64,000 nucleotides of DNA, from positions 1,665,001 through 1,729,000 of the forward strand of contig JARZZO010000013.1 in assembly GCA_030544215.1 (NCBI GenBank), written 5' to 3'. Shown in pieces: positions 1 to 11,256 of this stretch. How positions within the stretch are numbered: the first letter of the stretch is position 1; every line of letters starts with the position of its first letter. A program made the translations under genes and the position numbers. The notes under the pieces were generated by a model. That model was not told where the DNA came from and did no database searches. It was given only the letters and a program-made list of their open reading frames with translations. Source of the stretch: Zantedeschia hybrid cultivar (Eukaryota; Streptophyta; Magnoliopsida; Alismatales; Araceae).

Positions 1-342
1 CGGGCTCTTGTAGTGCTTAGCGTGGACCACCAAGCCTTGAAGATTCCGCTTAGAGATGAAGGCTTGCATGGAAAGCTTAGGACTCTTAGCGAGTTTTCGA
101 ATCCAATGGAGAGAAATGAATCTCCTTGGACCGAAAAATATGGGATATGTCTGAAAAATAAAAGAAAGGATCAATTGGAGAACTTGAAGAACATGAAGAA
201 CATGGAGGAGAAAGAAGAGATTGAAGAAGAAGGATTAGGGAATTCGACTTACTTGAAGGTTAGGGTCTCTCCCGCTAAGGTGATTCTCCACCTCCGAAAG
301 CTTCTCCAGCGACCTCCTCATCCTCTTGTTTGAAGAACTCAT
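1..342 (-). CDS. Antisense two-exon ORF of Tat element C (partial)
   Basis: Reading opposite to element C, an ATG at 342-340 opens 30 codons (342-253) ending at a strong GTAAGT donor (252-247). An acceptor 'tatttttcag' follows (to 151), and a second exon (150-1) stays open to the window edge for 50 codons. The intron is 102 nt and both junctions are phase 0. Exon 1 begins MSSSNKRMRRSLEKLSEVE; exon 2 begins TYPIF and contains the pattern MQ-x2-ISK-x3-QGL-x-VHAKH. The same two-exon layout with similar protein occurs in element D (54475-55007), again antisense to its element. Product function is unknown and I recognise no domain. Extra ORFs, some antisense, are known between pol and the 3' LTR in Tat/Ogre elements, which makes this a plausible real gene. 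The C-terminal part is outside the window. Confidence 0.6.
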
Positions 343-1650
343 CTTATTCCCGAGTTTCTTCCTTCTTGAAGCTTCGAAACCTTGAAAACCTTGGAAATCC
401 CTTGAACCTTGAAGAAAAACTTAACCTTGGATCTCTAGATTGTGGTAGGATTGCTTGGAAACAAGTTAATGATGTTTATATAGAGGAAATTGCGATCCTA
501 GGAAGACTTTTCCGGATTGGAAAAGGGATGAGCATTGGAAGAGATGGAAACCAGTTGGGAATCAGCATTTTAGATGGTTAAAGGGTGTCGGCGCGACACG
601 ACGCCTTTCAAGCTTTCTGTCATTTACCCGAAATTTCATATTTTGATGCTTAATTAAACACTTGTTTGAAATTACTAATGATTTTTTAGTGCAGGAAAAT
701 CAGAAAAATTAAAATGAAGCTGAAAATCTCAAGAAGATCTCACTATGGGAATTTATGAGTCTCGACCGTGGCTAAAAAGACGGTAATCTCTACCCTTGTA
801 CTCTTTCATGTAGTTAATTTGCATCATCATTACTATATGTTAAGTATTTATTAGAGTATATCAAGGACATTGTGGTTTTGATGAAACTGGAATTTGAGTT
901 CCCCTACAACAAAAACAGTGATAATTCCAGAGAATTCTTAATCGCACGGATACGCCGTTTGATTGTTAATTAGTGGGGACGATGGTTCCACTTTTGTGAA
1001 ACGGTGCGTGGATAAACGAGCTTCGGCTTAGCACTGAATTACAAGAATTGGTGTCTTGACTCATTAATGACAATTTAACAATATTATCCTTGATTAATTT
1101 ATATTTTATTTGACTTTATATTTTTCTTTTAGCCCAGCATACATCATATAGGACTTTGAAATCACTGTGATAAGGATTAATTATTGATTAAGTTTCAGAC
1201 CATTAATCAAATAATTCCAACATGATATGAAATATTCCATTCTGAATTGAGTATCTTGATTATCTTTGAGGTTCGCTTGAAGATATCCCTAGAATTCTAT
1301 CCTTTCTTAGATTCTTTATCCAATATTTCTTGTTTTCTTTTAAGATCCATCATGACTGTAGCACGTCCACATTGACTGACGAACGCTCCCCATAATGAAA
1401 CATGCAGTGTCTACGACCTGGGGTACTTCCCACTCCGAGGAGGTTGATCGACTTTATTTTATTTCCTTGTCTACTTCATCCAAACAGGATTGATTCCATT
1501 GATCCCCTTGAACTATCTTCATTAGTGATTTTGAAAAAAATTCCAATCATGTGATGTTGAGAGCGTGTCTCATCACACCTTGGCATCATCTTTTCAGTAC
1601 ATTCCATTTCATTCCACTCCCTTGCAAAGACGATGCCAAGGTGAGGCAGC

Positions 1651-3016
1651 TGTAGACACGCTAATTTTGACATCATTTCGAGTAAATTCCATATCATATA
1701 ATAATGCCTCAGAATGGTCTGATATTTAATCATTGGTTAATTTTTATTGTTCTTTTTGAGTTAATTATCTAAATAGTGTCGGGTCAAATAGACATGATTT
1801 AAGTTAATTAATTAAATTGATTTTAACTCAAATTTTAATTAAAATATGAAGAAGTCTAAAAGACGTCGACCTGTGTAGACGCCATTTAGAGTTTATTCCT
1901 AGTTTGATGTTTAAATTTGAATTTCAATTAATTGATTAATTAGCTAAAAGACGTCTGCATGGCACGACGCAATTTAGGTTTCCTAAGTTGTTTCTATCTC
2001 TTTTCCGGATGTTTATCCTTATCTTAATTAGTCTAAAATACGTCTCCAAGTGGCGACGCATTTTAGATAATTACGGATAATAATGAACTTTTCCCAGATG
2101 TTTATCCTTATCTTAATTAGCTAAAAGGCGTCTTTGATGGATGACGCGTTTTAGATAATTACAGATAAAGATGAATTAATCTGTATTTATCTGTTGGTTA
2201 AGTTGGATAAACCTCAAAATTTCTCCATGTAAATCCGCGGATGCAAAGAAGTCTATAAATACCCAGCCTCTTCGACGAGTGACAGAGACTGATGTTGAGT
2301 GATAATTATCAATTATTTTGGTGGTGATTGGAGTAAAGAAGCTTGACGACGTCCGAACGCTGGAGGAGCGAAGTGCTGCTACTATTAGGAATCGGCATCC
2401 GTTCTTCGTCCATTCAAGATTCTCTCGAGACCAAGGCTTCCAGCGGCCATCCAGCTTAACTTCCCATTTATTTTTCTTCTCACATTTTCATCATATTAGC
2501 ATCACATTTTTCATCACATCACTCCATGCAACACACACTCACACTAGCATTGTTTTCCAAACCTATTTGTTAAAGGGGTTTAAAAGACCATCATATAAGT
2601 GAGTTTACCTGTTTAGTTGCATGTTTAAAATTTCTTCTGGAATGGAAGTTGCTTTTGTCTGAGTTCTCATTGTTCTTTACTTTCTTTCATTATTTTTTGC
2701 AAGGTACAAAGGAGAATCAAGGGGAGGGAATCAACAGCGAACAACAAGGAATTTGGACGATCCTCAAAACTCAATAGCAGCCAAAGCAAGAACAAGGATA
2801 AAAATGGCTCTCTTTCTTCAGCCGGCTGAAGGAGGGGAACCAAGAGCTCAACATCTCCCACGTCCAAACAGGTAGGCGATCAAATCTTTCTTTCGAAACT
2901 TTTTAGTCAAAAGTTTTTGGCGATCACATCACCTAGTTTCTTTTTAATATGTTTTATTTTGTACTTAAACAACATAATTTTTCATGATAATCACACACCC
3001 ATTTTAAGCACTCACA
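1651..3016 (+). repeat. 3' LTR of element C (1366 bp)
   Basis: The LTR starts TGTAGACACGC and ends GCACTCACA, the same termini as the LTRs of element B. The upstream purine-rich 'aaggtgaggcagc' is the probable polypurine tract. A TATA box (TCTATAAATACC, about 2252-2263) marks the promoter on the plus strand. The U3 part holds four modules of the form CTAAAA-x-(A/G)CGTC...GACGC-x-TTTAG, starting near 1856, 1944, 2033 and 2121, that is every 88-89 bp. Confidence 0.88.
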
Positions 3017-3880
3017 CCTGTTGCAGAGGTTTTTCAGTTCTTGTGAAACGAACTGCGGTCCATTGTCGGTGAAGATGGTGCTAGGAATTCCAAACTCTAG
3101 TGATGATGTTCTTCATTATGAACTTGTAGACGGTTGATGCTTTGACTTCCGTGTATGCTTCAGCTTCCGCCCACTTGGTGAAATATTCCGTTGCCGTGAG
3201 GATGAAGGACTTCTGCTTAATGCCGGAATCAGGATTGCCAAGGGGTCCAATGATATCGAAAGCCCACATGGAGAAAGGTCATGGGGAGGAAATAGGATGG
3301 AGTGAAGATGCAGGAGAATGAATCTTATCGGCGTGAAGTTGACACTTAGCACACCTACGGACATATCCTATACAATCTTCTTCCATGGTTGGCCAATAGA
3401 ATCTTTGTTTAAGAATTTTCTTTGCTAACATATGTCCATTAACATGGCCACCACAAACTCCAGTATGAGTTCCTTCTATAACCTTCCAAAGCTCATCTTT
3501 GTCTAAACATCTTAGAAGAACTCCATCAAAACCTTTTTTGTATAGTGCTCCCCTAACTATGGTGTATCTTTGAGCAACTCTCTTGATAGCCCTTTTCTCC
3601 TCAGTTGTGGCTTCTTCAGGATATGATTGATCTTCACAATATTTAGCAATTTCGTAGTACCATGGCTTCTGTTCATCATCTATCTCTTCTAACAACTCCA
3701 TTAATATAATCTCTCTCTTTTCCAAAATATTTCCATCTCTGTCCTTCTTCAGCAACTTCTCCTTAGTCCTAAGGAATGAGGGGTCTTTCACGGCGGGTGA
3801 AAGACGCCTATGAATGATGATTGATTCGGATTGTCTGCTGATTGGAAAATTAAGAAAAGATGCAAGTGAGGCTAGAGCGT
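3017..3880 (-). pseudogene. Element A integrase fragment (Tat Ty3/gypsy)
   Basis: This minus-strand piece of element A pol runs from the RNase H/integrase linker into the integrase. The HHCC zinc finger is readable (histidines in CGGHVNGHM, cysteines in RRCAKCQ), as is the first catalytic Asp region (MWAFDIIGPL). It is broken by an in-frame TGA in place of a Trp codon just before MWAFD (about 3279) and by a frameshift near 3090. Element C cuts it at 3016, between the second catalytic Asp and the catalytic Glu. Element B cuts it at 3881. The upstream continuation is at 18249. Confidence 0.85.
3876..3880. repeat. Left target-site duplication of element B (AGCGT)
   Basis: AGCGT lies directly before the first base of element B and is repeated directly after its last base (18249-18253). 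Removing B and one copy rejoins the pol reading frame of element A, as the intact copy in element B at 8870-8885 shows. Confidence 0.93.
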
Positions 3881-5204
3881 TGTGAGTGCTGAAAAATTGC
3901 TCGTGTGATTTATGTGAAAAACTATGTTGTTTAGGGTAAATTAACCTATTAAAAAAAATGCAACTAAGGTGCAGTGATCGCCAGAAACTTTTAACTAAAA
4001 AAGCTTCAAAAGAAGTTTGATCGCCTACCTGTTTAAACGCGGAAGATTGAGTCCTTGGTTCCCCTCCTTCAGCCGGCTGAAGAAAGAGAGCCTCTTTATT
4101 CTTTTGTTCTTACTGTTGAATGTTGAGGATCGTCCAGAAGTTCTCCTGGCTTGTGCTTGACTTCCCTCTTTTTGATTTCTTGTTGTTGTTGTTGAATGCA
4201 GCAGAGACAGAGAAACAGAAAAATAAAGGAGAAATACTGATGAGAATTTAAATGGAAATAATATCAAAGCTAACCATGATTATAAACATGTTTAAACAGC
4301 AACTCACTTGTTTAAATGGCTTTGAAACCCCTTTAGAACAAACGGGTTTTGGAAAGTTGATGATGTGGTGTGTGTTGCATGAAGTGAATATGAGAGAATG
4401 AAACTAATGAATGAAGATGAAATTCAGATATGAAAAACTTATGCCCAGTCCAGTTGGTTGAAGCTTTGAAAGGATGAAGATCTTGAAGAAGGATGCCGAC
4501 TTCTGGAAATGGCAGCGCTCCGGCGTTCCGACGTGGTTGCTCCGATCGCTATAACGCTGTGGCTCAATAGTTCTTTCTCTCTTCTTTTTTTTAACTCCTT
4601 GAGATGCAAGGTATTTATAGGCATTTTCTGCGTTCGCGATTAACATAGAAAAATCTAGGATTTATCTACTTTAATCGACAGATAATTACTGATTAATTCA
4701 TCTTTATCTGTAATTATCTAAAACGCGTCCACCTTGGCTGACGCCTTTCAGATTAATTAAGATAAGGATAAATATCCGGGAAAACTTATCTTTATCTTTA
4801 TTAGCTAAAACGCGTCCACGTGTGTAGACGTCTTTTACCCTAATTAAGATAAGGATAAACATCCGGAAGAGAAGTTAAAACAGCTTAGGAAACCTAAAAC
4901 GCGTCGAACCTTACAGACGCCTTTTAGCTAATAAATCAATTAATTAAAATTCAAATTTAAACGCTAAAATAGGAATAAACTCTAAAACGCGTCTACATGA
5001 GTCGACGCCGTTTAGAATTATGCATATTTTAACTGAAATTTGAACTAAAATCAATTTAATTGATTAACTTAAAACATGTCTGTTAAACCCGACACTTAAA
5101 AAGATCAATAAAAATTAATTAATGATTAATTATCACACCATTATGAGGCATTATTATATGATATGAAATTTACTCAAAATGACGTCAAAATTAGCGTGTC
5201 TACA
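3881..5204 (-). repeat. 3' LTR of element B (1324 bp)
   Basis: On the plus strand it begins TGTGAGTGCTG and ends GCGTGTCTACA; in element orientation this is TGTAGACACGC to CAGCACTCACA. The TATA box is at about 4610-4621 (minus strand CTATAAATACC). Four palindromic CGCGTC/GACGC modules lie in U3 between about 4718 and 5016, matching those of the 5' LTR. Confidence 0.95.
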
Positions 5205-7408
5205 GCTGCCTCACCTTGGCATCGTCTTTGCAAGGGAGTGAAATGAAATGGAATGTACTGAAAAGGTGATGCCAAGGTGTGATGAGACACGCTCTTAACA
5301 TCACATGATTGGAATTTTTCTCAAAATCATCATTGAAGATAGCTCAAGGAAATCAATGGAATTAATCCTATCTGGATGAGGTAGACAAGGAAATAAAATA
5401 AGGTCGATCAACCTCCTCGGAGTGGGAAGTACCCCAGGTCGTAGACACTGTAGGTTTCATCATGGGGAGCGTTTGCCAGCCAATGTGGACGTGCTGCAGC
5501 CATGATGGATCTTAAAAGAAAACAAGAAATATTGGATAAAGAATCCAATCAATGATAGAATTCCAATGATATCTTCAAGCGAACCTCAAAGATAATCAAG
5601 ATACTCAATTCAGAATGGAATATTTCATATCATGTTTAAATTATTTGATTAATGGTCTGAAACTTAATCAATAATTAATTCTTATCACAATGATTTCAAA
5701 GTCCTACATGATGCATGCTGGGCTAAAAGAAAAATATAAAGTCAAATAAAATATAAATTAATCAAGGATAATATTGTTAAATTGTCATTAATGAGTCAAG
5801 ACACCAATTCTTGTAATTCAGTGCTAAGCCGAAGCTCGTTTTTCCACGCACCGTTTCACAAAAGTGGAACCATCGTCCTCACTAATTAACAACCCAACGG
5901 CCTATCCATGCGATTCAGAATCCTCTGGAATTATCACTGTTTTTGTTGTAGGGGAACTCAAATTCCAATTTCATCAAAAACACAAGGTCCTTGATATACT
6001 CTAATAAATAATTAATATATAGTAATGCAAATGCAAAGTAATTACATGAAATGATAGAAATAACCGTCTTTTTAGCCACGGTCAAGACTTCTTGACTCCC
6101 ACAGCGGGATCTTCTCGATATTTCCAGTTTTATCTGAATTTCCTGAATTTCAGAAACAGGTTTCTGGCTGTTCTCTACTCGAATTCCAACTCTATCAATG
6201 CCTTGTGTCCTGTATATGACTTGAACAAACATGTTAAGTATCTGTTCAGGCTTAGCCCCTTGCCTGGTTAAGTAACCGACTACTTGATCCTATCCTTGAT
6301 AGAAGGGTCAAGGGGCATAGCCTTTGTTAACAAAGGTAATGAGAATAATCAGACTTAAGTAAAATGCAACATACAAGCAAACAGATGCTCACTGAAAATA
6401 AAAGGAATGAAACACACTAAATGCAACAAGTAGATGCTAACTGAAATTTTTGTTGTTTTGAAATATTCATTTTTGTTTGGGGTTTTGAAATATATGCCTT
6501 TTTTTTTTACTTTTGGCATATGCATTTTTTTTGAATTTTGATATATGTATTTTTTGGGTTTTGATATATGTATTTTTTTTGAATTTTGATATATGTATTT
6601 TTTTTTAAATTTTGATATATGTATTTTTTTTTGAATTTTTGACTAAAAGATCAGCATGGTACTTAGATCAAAAGATCATATTCATTTATTAACTTAATTC
6701 CCAAATTGTTCTTTAACAACTCAACTTAAACCCATCGTGTTTGAATTTGTGTTTCCATTCGTGATCCCATTTGATGATTTGACCCTTAGCCGATCTAAGC
6801 CATTCCTTAAGTTTGGAGTACACATCTTTTTAGAAAGAAAAGATGAATAAGTTTAGAAAGCCCATGAGAAGGTTCCGGAGACTTAAAAAGATGTCCCTTT
6901 TCTACCCTAATATCCGTTGGGGTTCGGTCATTTTCTTTCCGGGGTATTTATCGACCTTGCGTTCCCTTTTATTTCATTTCATGGCCTTGATGTAACGTTT
7001 GTAATGTAATGGCCTATTGATTTGACATTTGACTTTTGCCTTGCGTTTTCTTTTCGCTATTCTTTTTTCTTTTCTTTCACTTTGGGACGGATCTCCCCCA
7101 TTTTTTTATGACGGCCTCCTACTAAGATGGCGGGTATTCTTGGTAGTCTATTCTAAGCCTCGTTCCGACATCATGGGCCGAGTTTAAAACAGAATTTTTG
7201 TTTAAAAAAGAATGATTTGTACTTTACACTTTCGGTCAAGCTTTCGATATTCTTTATGACTTGTCATCTCTTGTTACTCACGAATCAAACGTGTCAGTGT
7301 GTGCAGTAATGGGCTTAAAGTTAAGTTATCCAGACTAATAAAGAAATTTTGAGTTTATAAATTTTCTGATTCTATTGGTCTTTGTACCATACTGATCGAC
7401 TCTTTAAC
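5205..7408 (-). other. 3' untranslated region of element B
   Basis: About 2.2 kb separates the integrase stop from the 3' LTR. No supported coding region is seen. The part next to the LTR (5205-6240) is shared with elements C and D. The antisense two-exon ORF found in C and D is not present here, so B seems to have lost it or belongs to a subfamily without it. A minisatellite lies at 6485-6640. Confidence 0.75.
6485..6640. repeat. AT-rich minisatellite in element B 3' region
   Basis: Roughly five imperfect copies of a 25-30 bp unit are seen, each with the core 'ttttgatatatgtattttt' and variable T runs. It is absent from the homologous parts of C and D in this window. Confidence 0.75.
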
Positions 7409-8713
7409 CTAAGGGTAGTATTTCTTAAGATGTAAACCATTCCAAGGATGTTTTAGCTCTTCTCCTTCTGCATTAACAAGACGATAAGCATTACCAGGAA
7501 AAGCATGCGATACAACATAAGGTCCTTCCCAGTTGGGTTGGAGCTTAGAACGCGGACCACCAGGTTTTATAAAAATTCTTTTAACAACCATTTCACCGAC
7601 TTTGAACTTACGTTCAATGACTTTCTTTTGATAAAAACGTGCTAGTCTATTTTGATAAACTTTTGCATGATTAGCAGCTGACCATCTTTTCTCGTCTAAA
7701 AGTTCCAATTGAGCAAGGAGTGCTGAACGATGTTCATCAATGGAAAATTCCTTATTCAATTGTACTCTTAATGATGGTATGAGGATCTCATATGGAACTA
7801 CCGCCTCCATTCCAAATGTTAAGGAATAAGGAGTTTGTCCAGTGGGCGTGCGGATTGAAGTTCGGTAGGCCCATAGAGCCTCAACCAATTTTTCTGGCCA
7901 ATCTGCGAATTTATTAGATTTACACGTTTTCTTGATGATTTTTATCAAAGTCTTATTTGTTGCCTATGCTTGGCCATTGCCTTGCGGATAATAAGGAGAT
8001 GAATGATGCAATGCAATTTTATACCTGTTACAGAGATCCTTCAATTCTTGTGACACGAACTGCGGTCCATTGTCGGTGACGATGGTGCTTGGAATTCCAA
8101 ATCGAGTGATGATGTTCTTCATGATGAACTTGCAAACGGTTGATGCTTTGATCTCCACGTATGCTTCAGCTTCTGCCCACTTGGTGAAGTATTCCGTTGC
8201 CGTGAGAATGAAAGATTTTTGCTTGATGCCGGAATCTGGATTACCAAGGGGTCCAATGATGTCGAAAGCCCACATGGAGAAAGGCCATGGGGAAGAAACA
8301 CGATGGAGTGAAGATGCAGGAGAATGAATTTTGTCGGCGTGAAGTTGACACTTAGCACACCTACGGACATATCCTACGCAGTCTTCTTCCATGGTTGGCC
8401 AATAAAATCCTTGTCTAAGGATCTTCTTTGCTAGCATCTGTCCATTGACATGACCACCACAAACTCCACTATGAGCTCCTTCCATAACTTTCCAAAGCTC
8501 ATCTTCGTCTAGACATCTCAGAAGAACTCCATCAAAACCTCTCTTATATAATGCTCTCCCAACTAGGGTGTATCGTTGAGCAACTCTCCTGATAGCTCTC
8601 TTCTCCTCAGTTGTAGCTTCCTCAGGATATGATTGATCTTCACAATATTTTGCAATTTCATAATACCATGGCTTCTGTTCATCATCCATCTCTTCTAACA
8701 GCTCTATCAACAT
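7409..8713 (-). pseudogene. Element B integrase, split by TAG at the catalytic Glu
   Basis: The integrase inserts the cDNA copy into host DNA. The first part (8713-7964) shows the HHCC zinc finger (CGGHVNGQM ... RRCAKCQ), the first catalytic Asp in MWAFDIIGPL and the second in TDNGPQF. Exactly 35 residues after that Asp, where the DD35E Glu belongs, the codon is TAG (7966-7964). The second part (7963-7409) continues in the same frame through the C-terminal domain, including the GPRSKLQPNWEGPY core, and ends at LKKYYP. There is no chromodomain, as expected for Tat. The join to the upstream pol frame is broken by a deletion of about 14 bp near 8710-8730, compared with element A at 3717-3760. 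Confidence 0.9.
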
Positions 8714-10959
8714 GATTTCTCTTCTCCGTCTCTGACTTTCTTCAGCAACTTCTCCTTAGTTCTAAGGAATGAAGGATCTTTCACGGCGGGTGAAAGACGC
8801 CTATGAACTATGATTGATTCAGATTGCTTGCTAATTGGAAAATCAAGAGAAGATGCAAGTGAAGCTAGAGCGTCAGCTAAGATGTTCTGATTCCTAGGGA
8901 CATGGACAAAGATCAATTTCGTGAAAAGCTTTAAATATGCAGAAGTCAGTTCTTGATAAGGCTTGAGCTTGGGATCGAGAGTTCGATACTTGGTCAGCAC
9001 TTGGCGAAGAATCAATTGGCTATCACCTACAATCCTGAGTTTGGTGGCACCATGGAAATGAGCAGCCTCAAGACCAGCAAGGAGTGCCTCGTATTCAGCT
9101 ATATTGTTTGTAACTGGAAAATCAAGCTGAAAGGCTTGTGGAATGGTGATACCTTCAGGTGATAACAGAACAATACCGATCCCTTTTCCATGAGAATTCA
9201 GAGCTCCGTCAAAATGCAGAGTCCACATATCATCTCTGATTTGATTTACGGACATCAGTTCCTCATCCGGAAACTCTGATCGCACTGGATCAAATCGGGG
9301 AAGGGGTTGATGAGCAAGATGTTCTGCTATGGCATAGCCCTTGATCGCTTTCTGCTGAATGTAGATGATGTCGAATTGAGATAGAAAGCTTTGCCATCGT
9401 GCTAACCTATCAGTAAGAACAGATTTCTCCAGAAGGAATTTGATGGGATTCATCTTAGCGATGAGATGGACTTCATGGGCCAGAAAATAATGCTTCAATT
9501 TCTGCACAACCCAAACCAATGCTGCACATGTTTTCTCCATCGCCGTATATCTCTGTTCAGCAGGGTTGAGAAGTTTAGAGAGATAGTAGGCTGCCCTCTC
9601 TTTTCCTTCTTCATCTTCTTGTGCTAGGACAGCCCCCACAGCATCATCCAGGACTGAAATGTAAAGTATCAACGGTTTTCCTGGAGATGGTGGTCTCAAA
9701 ACAGGAGGACTTGCTAGATAATTCTTCAATCCATCGAATGCCTCCTGACACTTATCGTCCCAATCGAATTTGACTCCCGGTTTGGTAAGCTCGTAAAACG
9801 GCTTACACCTTTGTGAGTGCTGGGAGACAAAACGGCGAATAAATTGCAACCTCCCGATTAATCCTCTCAATTCTTTCAAGTTTTTAGGAGGTGGCATTTC
9901 TCTAATAGCCTTCGCCTTGTTATGATCGATCTCAATTCCCCGTTTACTGACAATAAATCCAAGCAATTTTCCTGAAGATACCCCGAATACACATTTATTG
10001 GGGTTCATCTTTAACTGATATTCTCTCGATCTCTCTAATACCCTTGCCAAAACTTTGGCGTGCTCAGCCTTTGTTTTAGATTTAACTAATAAGTCATCCA
10101 CATACACTTCCAGATCTATGTGCATCATGTCATGAAATATTGCCATCATGGCCCTCTGATAAGTGGCTCCAGCATTCTTTAATCCAAATGGCATGACAAC
10201 ATAACAGTATGTTCCCCAAGGTGTAGTGAATGACGTTTTTTCTTGATCCTCTTCTGCCAGCTTAATCTGATTATATCCTGAAAATCCGTCCATAAATGAT
10301 AACGTCTCATAGCCAGCAGTGTTATCGATGAGTACATCAATATGAGACAATGGAAAATCATCTTTAGGACACGCCCGGTTCAAATCACGAAAGTCAATGC
10401 AAATCCTGACCTTTCCGTCCTTCTTCATAACCGGGACTATATTGGCCACCCACTGTGGATAAAGGACAACTCTAATAAATTTGGCTTTATGCAACTTATC
10501 GACCTCTTCCTTCATCTTTAGAGCCATCTGTGGGTGGAATCGCCTTAACTTCTGCTTGACAGGGCTAACTCCGTCTTTTAATGTCAATCTGTGTTCAACT
10601 AATGACGAGTCTAACCCTGGCATATCCTCATAACTCCAGGCGAAAGTGTCCTTATAGTCCTTGAGTACTTGTATCATTGCGTTCTCATCTTCTGAAGAAA
10701 GACTGACGAGGACAACCTTAGGTTCGTCTTCAGTCCCTAAATTGATTTCTTTGGTAGGCTCTTCTACGGCAGCTGAGGGTTCATCAAATCTCTTCACTCC
10801 ACTGGCATACGCCTCAGCCGCGTCCTCGTCATCTTCCTCTTCAACAATGGGGTCCTTTTCATGTACTAATTCATATACCCCGTACCCATCACTAACTGAG
10901 TCATCGTCCATACAATCTTCTGGCATTTGAATTGGATTTTCTAGAAACTGAGGGATCAA
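8707..10959 (-). CDS. Element B reverse transcriptase and dual RNase H
   Basis: This 750-residue frame copies element RNA into DNA and degrades the template. RT spans about residues 125-320, with CIDFRDLNR, PFGLKNAGATYQR and the active-site YVDD (286-289). A first RNase H-like region follows (about 428-555), in which the expected first catalytic Asp is Ser (YISVLDD), so it looks inactive. A second, archaeal-type RNase H (about 578-700) keeps all four acidic residues: D584, E622 (AEYEAL), D646 (VGDSQL) and D696. This duplicated RNase H is a hallmark of the Tat lineage. The frame ends prematurely by a frameshift just before the integrase. It may begin upstream of the first Met: the frame continues past it to a TAG at 10992-10990. 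Confidence 0.93.
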   Translation of the reverse strand: MIPQFLENPIQMPEDCMDDDSVSDGYGVYELVHEKDPIVEEEDDEDAAEAYASGVKRFDEPSAAVEEPTKEINLGTEDEPKVVLVSLSSEDENAMIQVLKDYKDTFAWSYEDMPGLDSSLVEHRLTLKDGVSPVKQKLRRFHPQMALKMKEEVDKLHKAKFIRVVLYPQWVANIVPVMKKDGKVRICIDFRDLNRACPKDDFPLSHIDVLIDNTAGYETLSFMDGFSGYNQIKLAEEDQEKTSFTTPWGTYCYVVMPFGLKNAGATYQRAMMAIFHDMMHIDLEVYVDDLLVKSKTKAEHAKVLARVLERSREYQLKMNPNKCVFGVSSGKLLGFIVSKRGIEIDHNKAKAIREMPPPKNLKELRGLIGRLQFIRRFVSQHSQRCKPFYELTKPGVKFDWDDKCQEAFDGLKNYLASPPVLRPPSPGKPLILYISVLDDAVGAVLAQEDEEGKERAAYYLSKLLNPAEQRYTAMEKTCAALVWVVQKLKHYFLAHEVHLIAKMNPIKFLLEKSVLTDRLARWQSFLSQFDIIYIQQKAIKGYAIAEHLAHQPLPRFDPVRSEFPDEELMSVNQIRDDMWTLHFDGALNSHGKGIGIVLLSPEGITIPQAFQLDFPVTNNIAEYEALLAGLEAAHFHGATKLRIVGDSQLILRQVLTKYRTLDPKLKPYQELTSAYLKLFTKLIFVHVPRNQNILADALASLASSLDFPISKQSESIIVHRRLSPAVKDPSFLRTKEKLLKKVRDGEEKSC

Positions 10960-11256
10960 AGAGCAAGAAGAGCACTTATCAGCTAAGTCCTAGAGGTATC
11001 TATCTGGAATTTGCCTACCCTTAGGCTTCCTAGACTTCCTAACCTGACTAGACTGCCTAACTTCCCCATCATATCCTAACGAAGACGAAGCAGGAAGAAA
11101 ATCCTGGGATACAGGTGGAAATACAAGAGAATCCTCCCGGGGGGAGGGACAGAGTAAATCTAGAAGAGAATCTTGACCGAAGGACCCGCGCGGCGGGGTG
11201 CAATCGGACAAGTAAGATGTTTCCTCGATGAGGATTTGGGAAGAATTTGTTGCCAA
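10950..11256 (-). other. gag-pro/pol junction with conserved UAG (element B)
   Basis: The pol frame is open upstream from 11256 (MATNSSQILIEE...) to QIPDRYL, then reads TAG at 10992-10990, then continues into pol. It overlaps the end of gag-pro (11160) in another frame. Element A has the same peptide ending, a TAG at the same codon and the same continuation (LIPQ(F/L)LENPIQ). 'ttgctctttgatccctcag' directly before FLENPIQ resembles a splice acceptor. Ogre elements are known to splice an intron at the gag-pro/RT boundary, so this may be an intron end or a regulated stop. Confidence 0.5.

Larger units (their letters stand above)
1..3016 (+). mobile_element. Tat/Ogre-type Ty3/gypsy retrotransposon C, 3' end (plus orientation)
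   Basis: This is the right-hand end of a Tat-lineage LTR retrotransposon whose body lies left of the window. An internal 3' region (1-1650) leads into an LTR at 1651-3016. The internal region is homologous in reverse to the 3' region of element B (5205-6240): both share the stretch around the 'accgtggctaaaaagacgg' motif and the segment next to the LTR. Immediately right of the LTR the sequence returns to the integrase gene of element A, so C inserted into A. The next 5 bp are CCTGT, the expected target duplication; the matching copy would be outside the window. No gag or pol sequence of C is present here. Confidence 0.85.

Noticed and set aside
13..581. Plus-strand frames at the left edge as coding sequence of element C
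   Set aside because: The opposite strand carries the conserved spliced frame; the plus frames have no match in element D.
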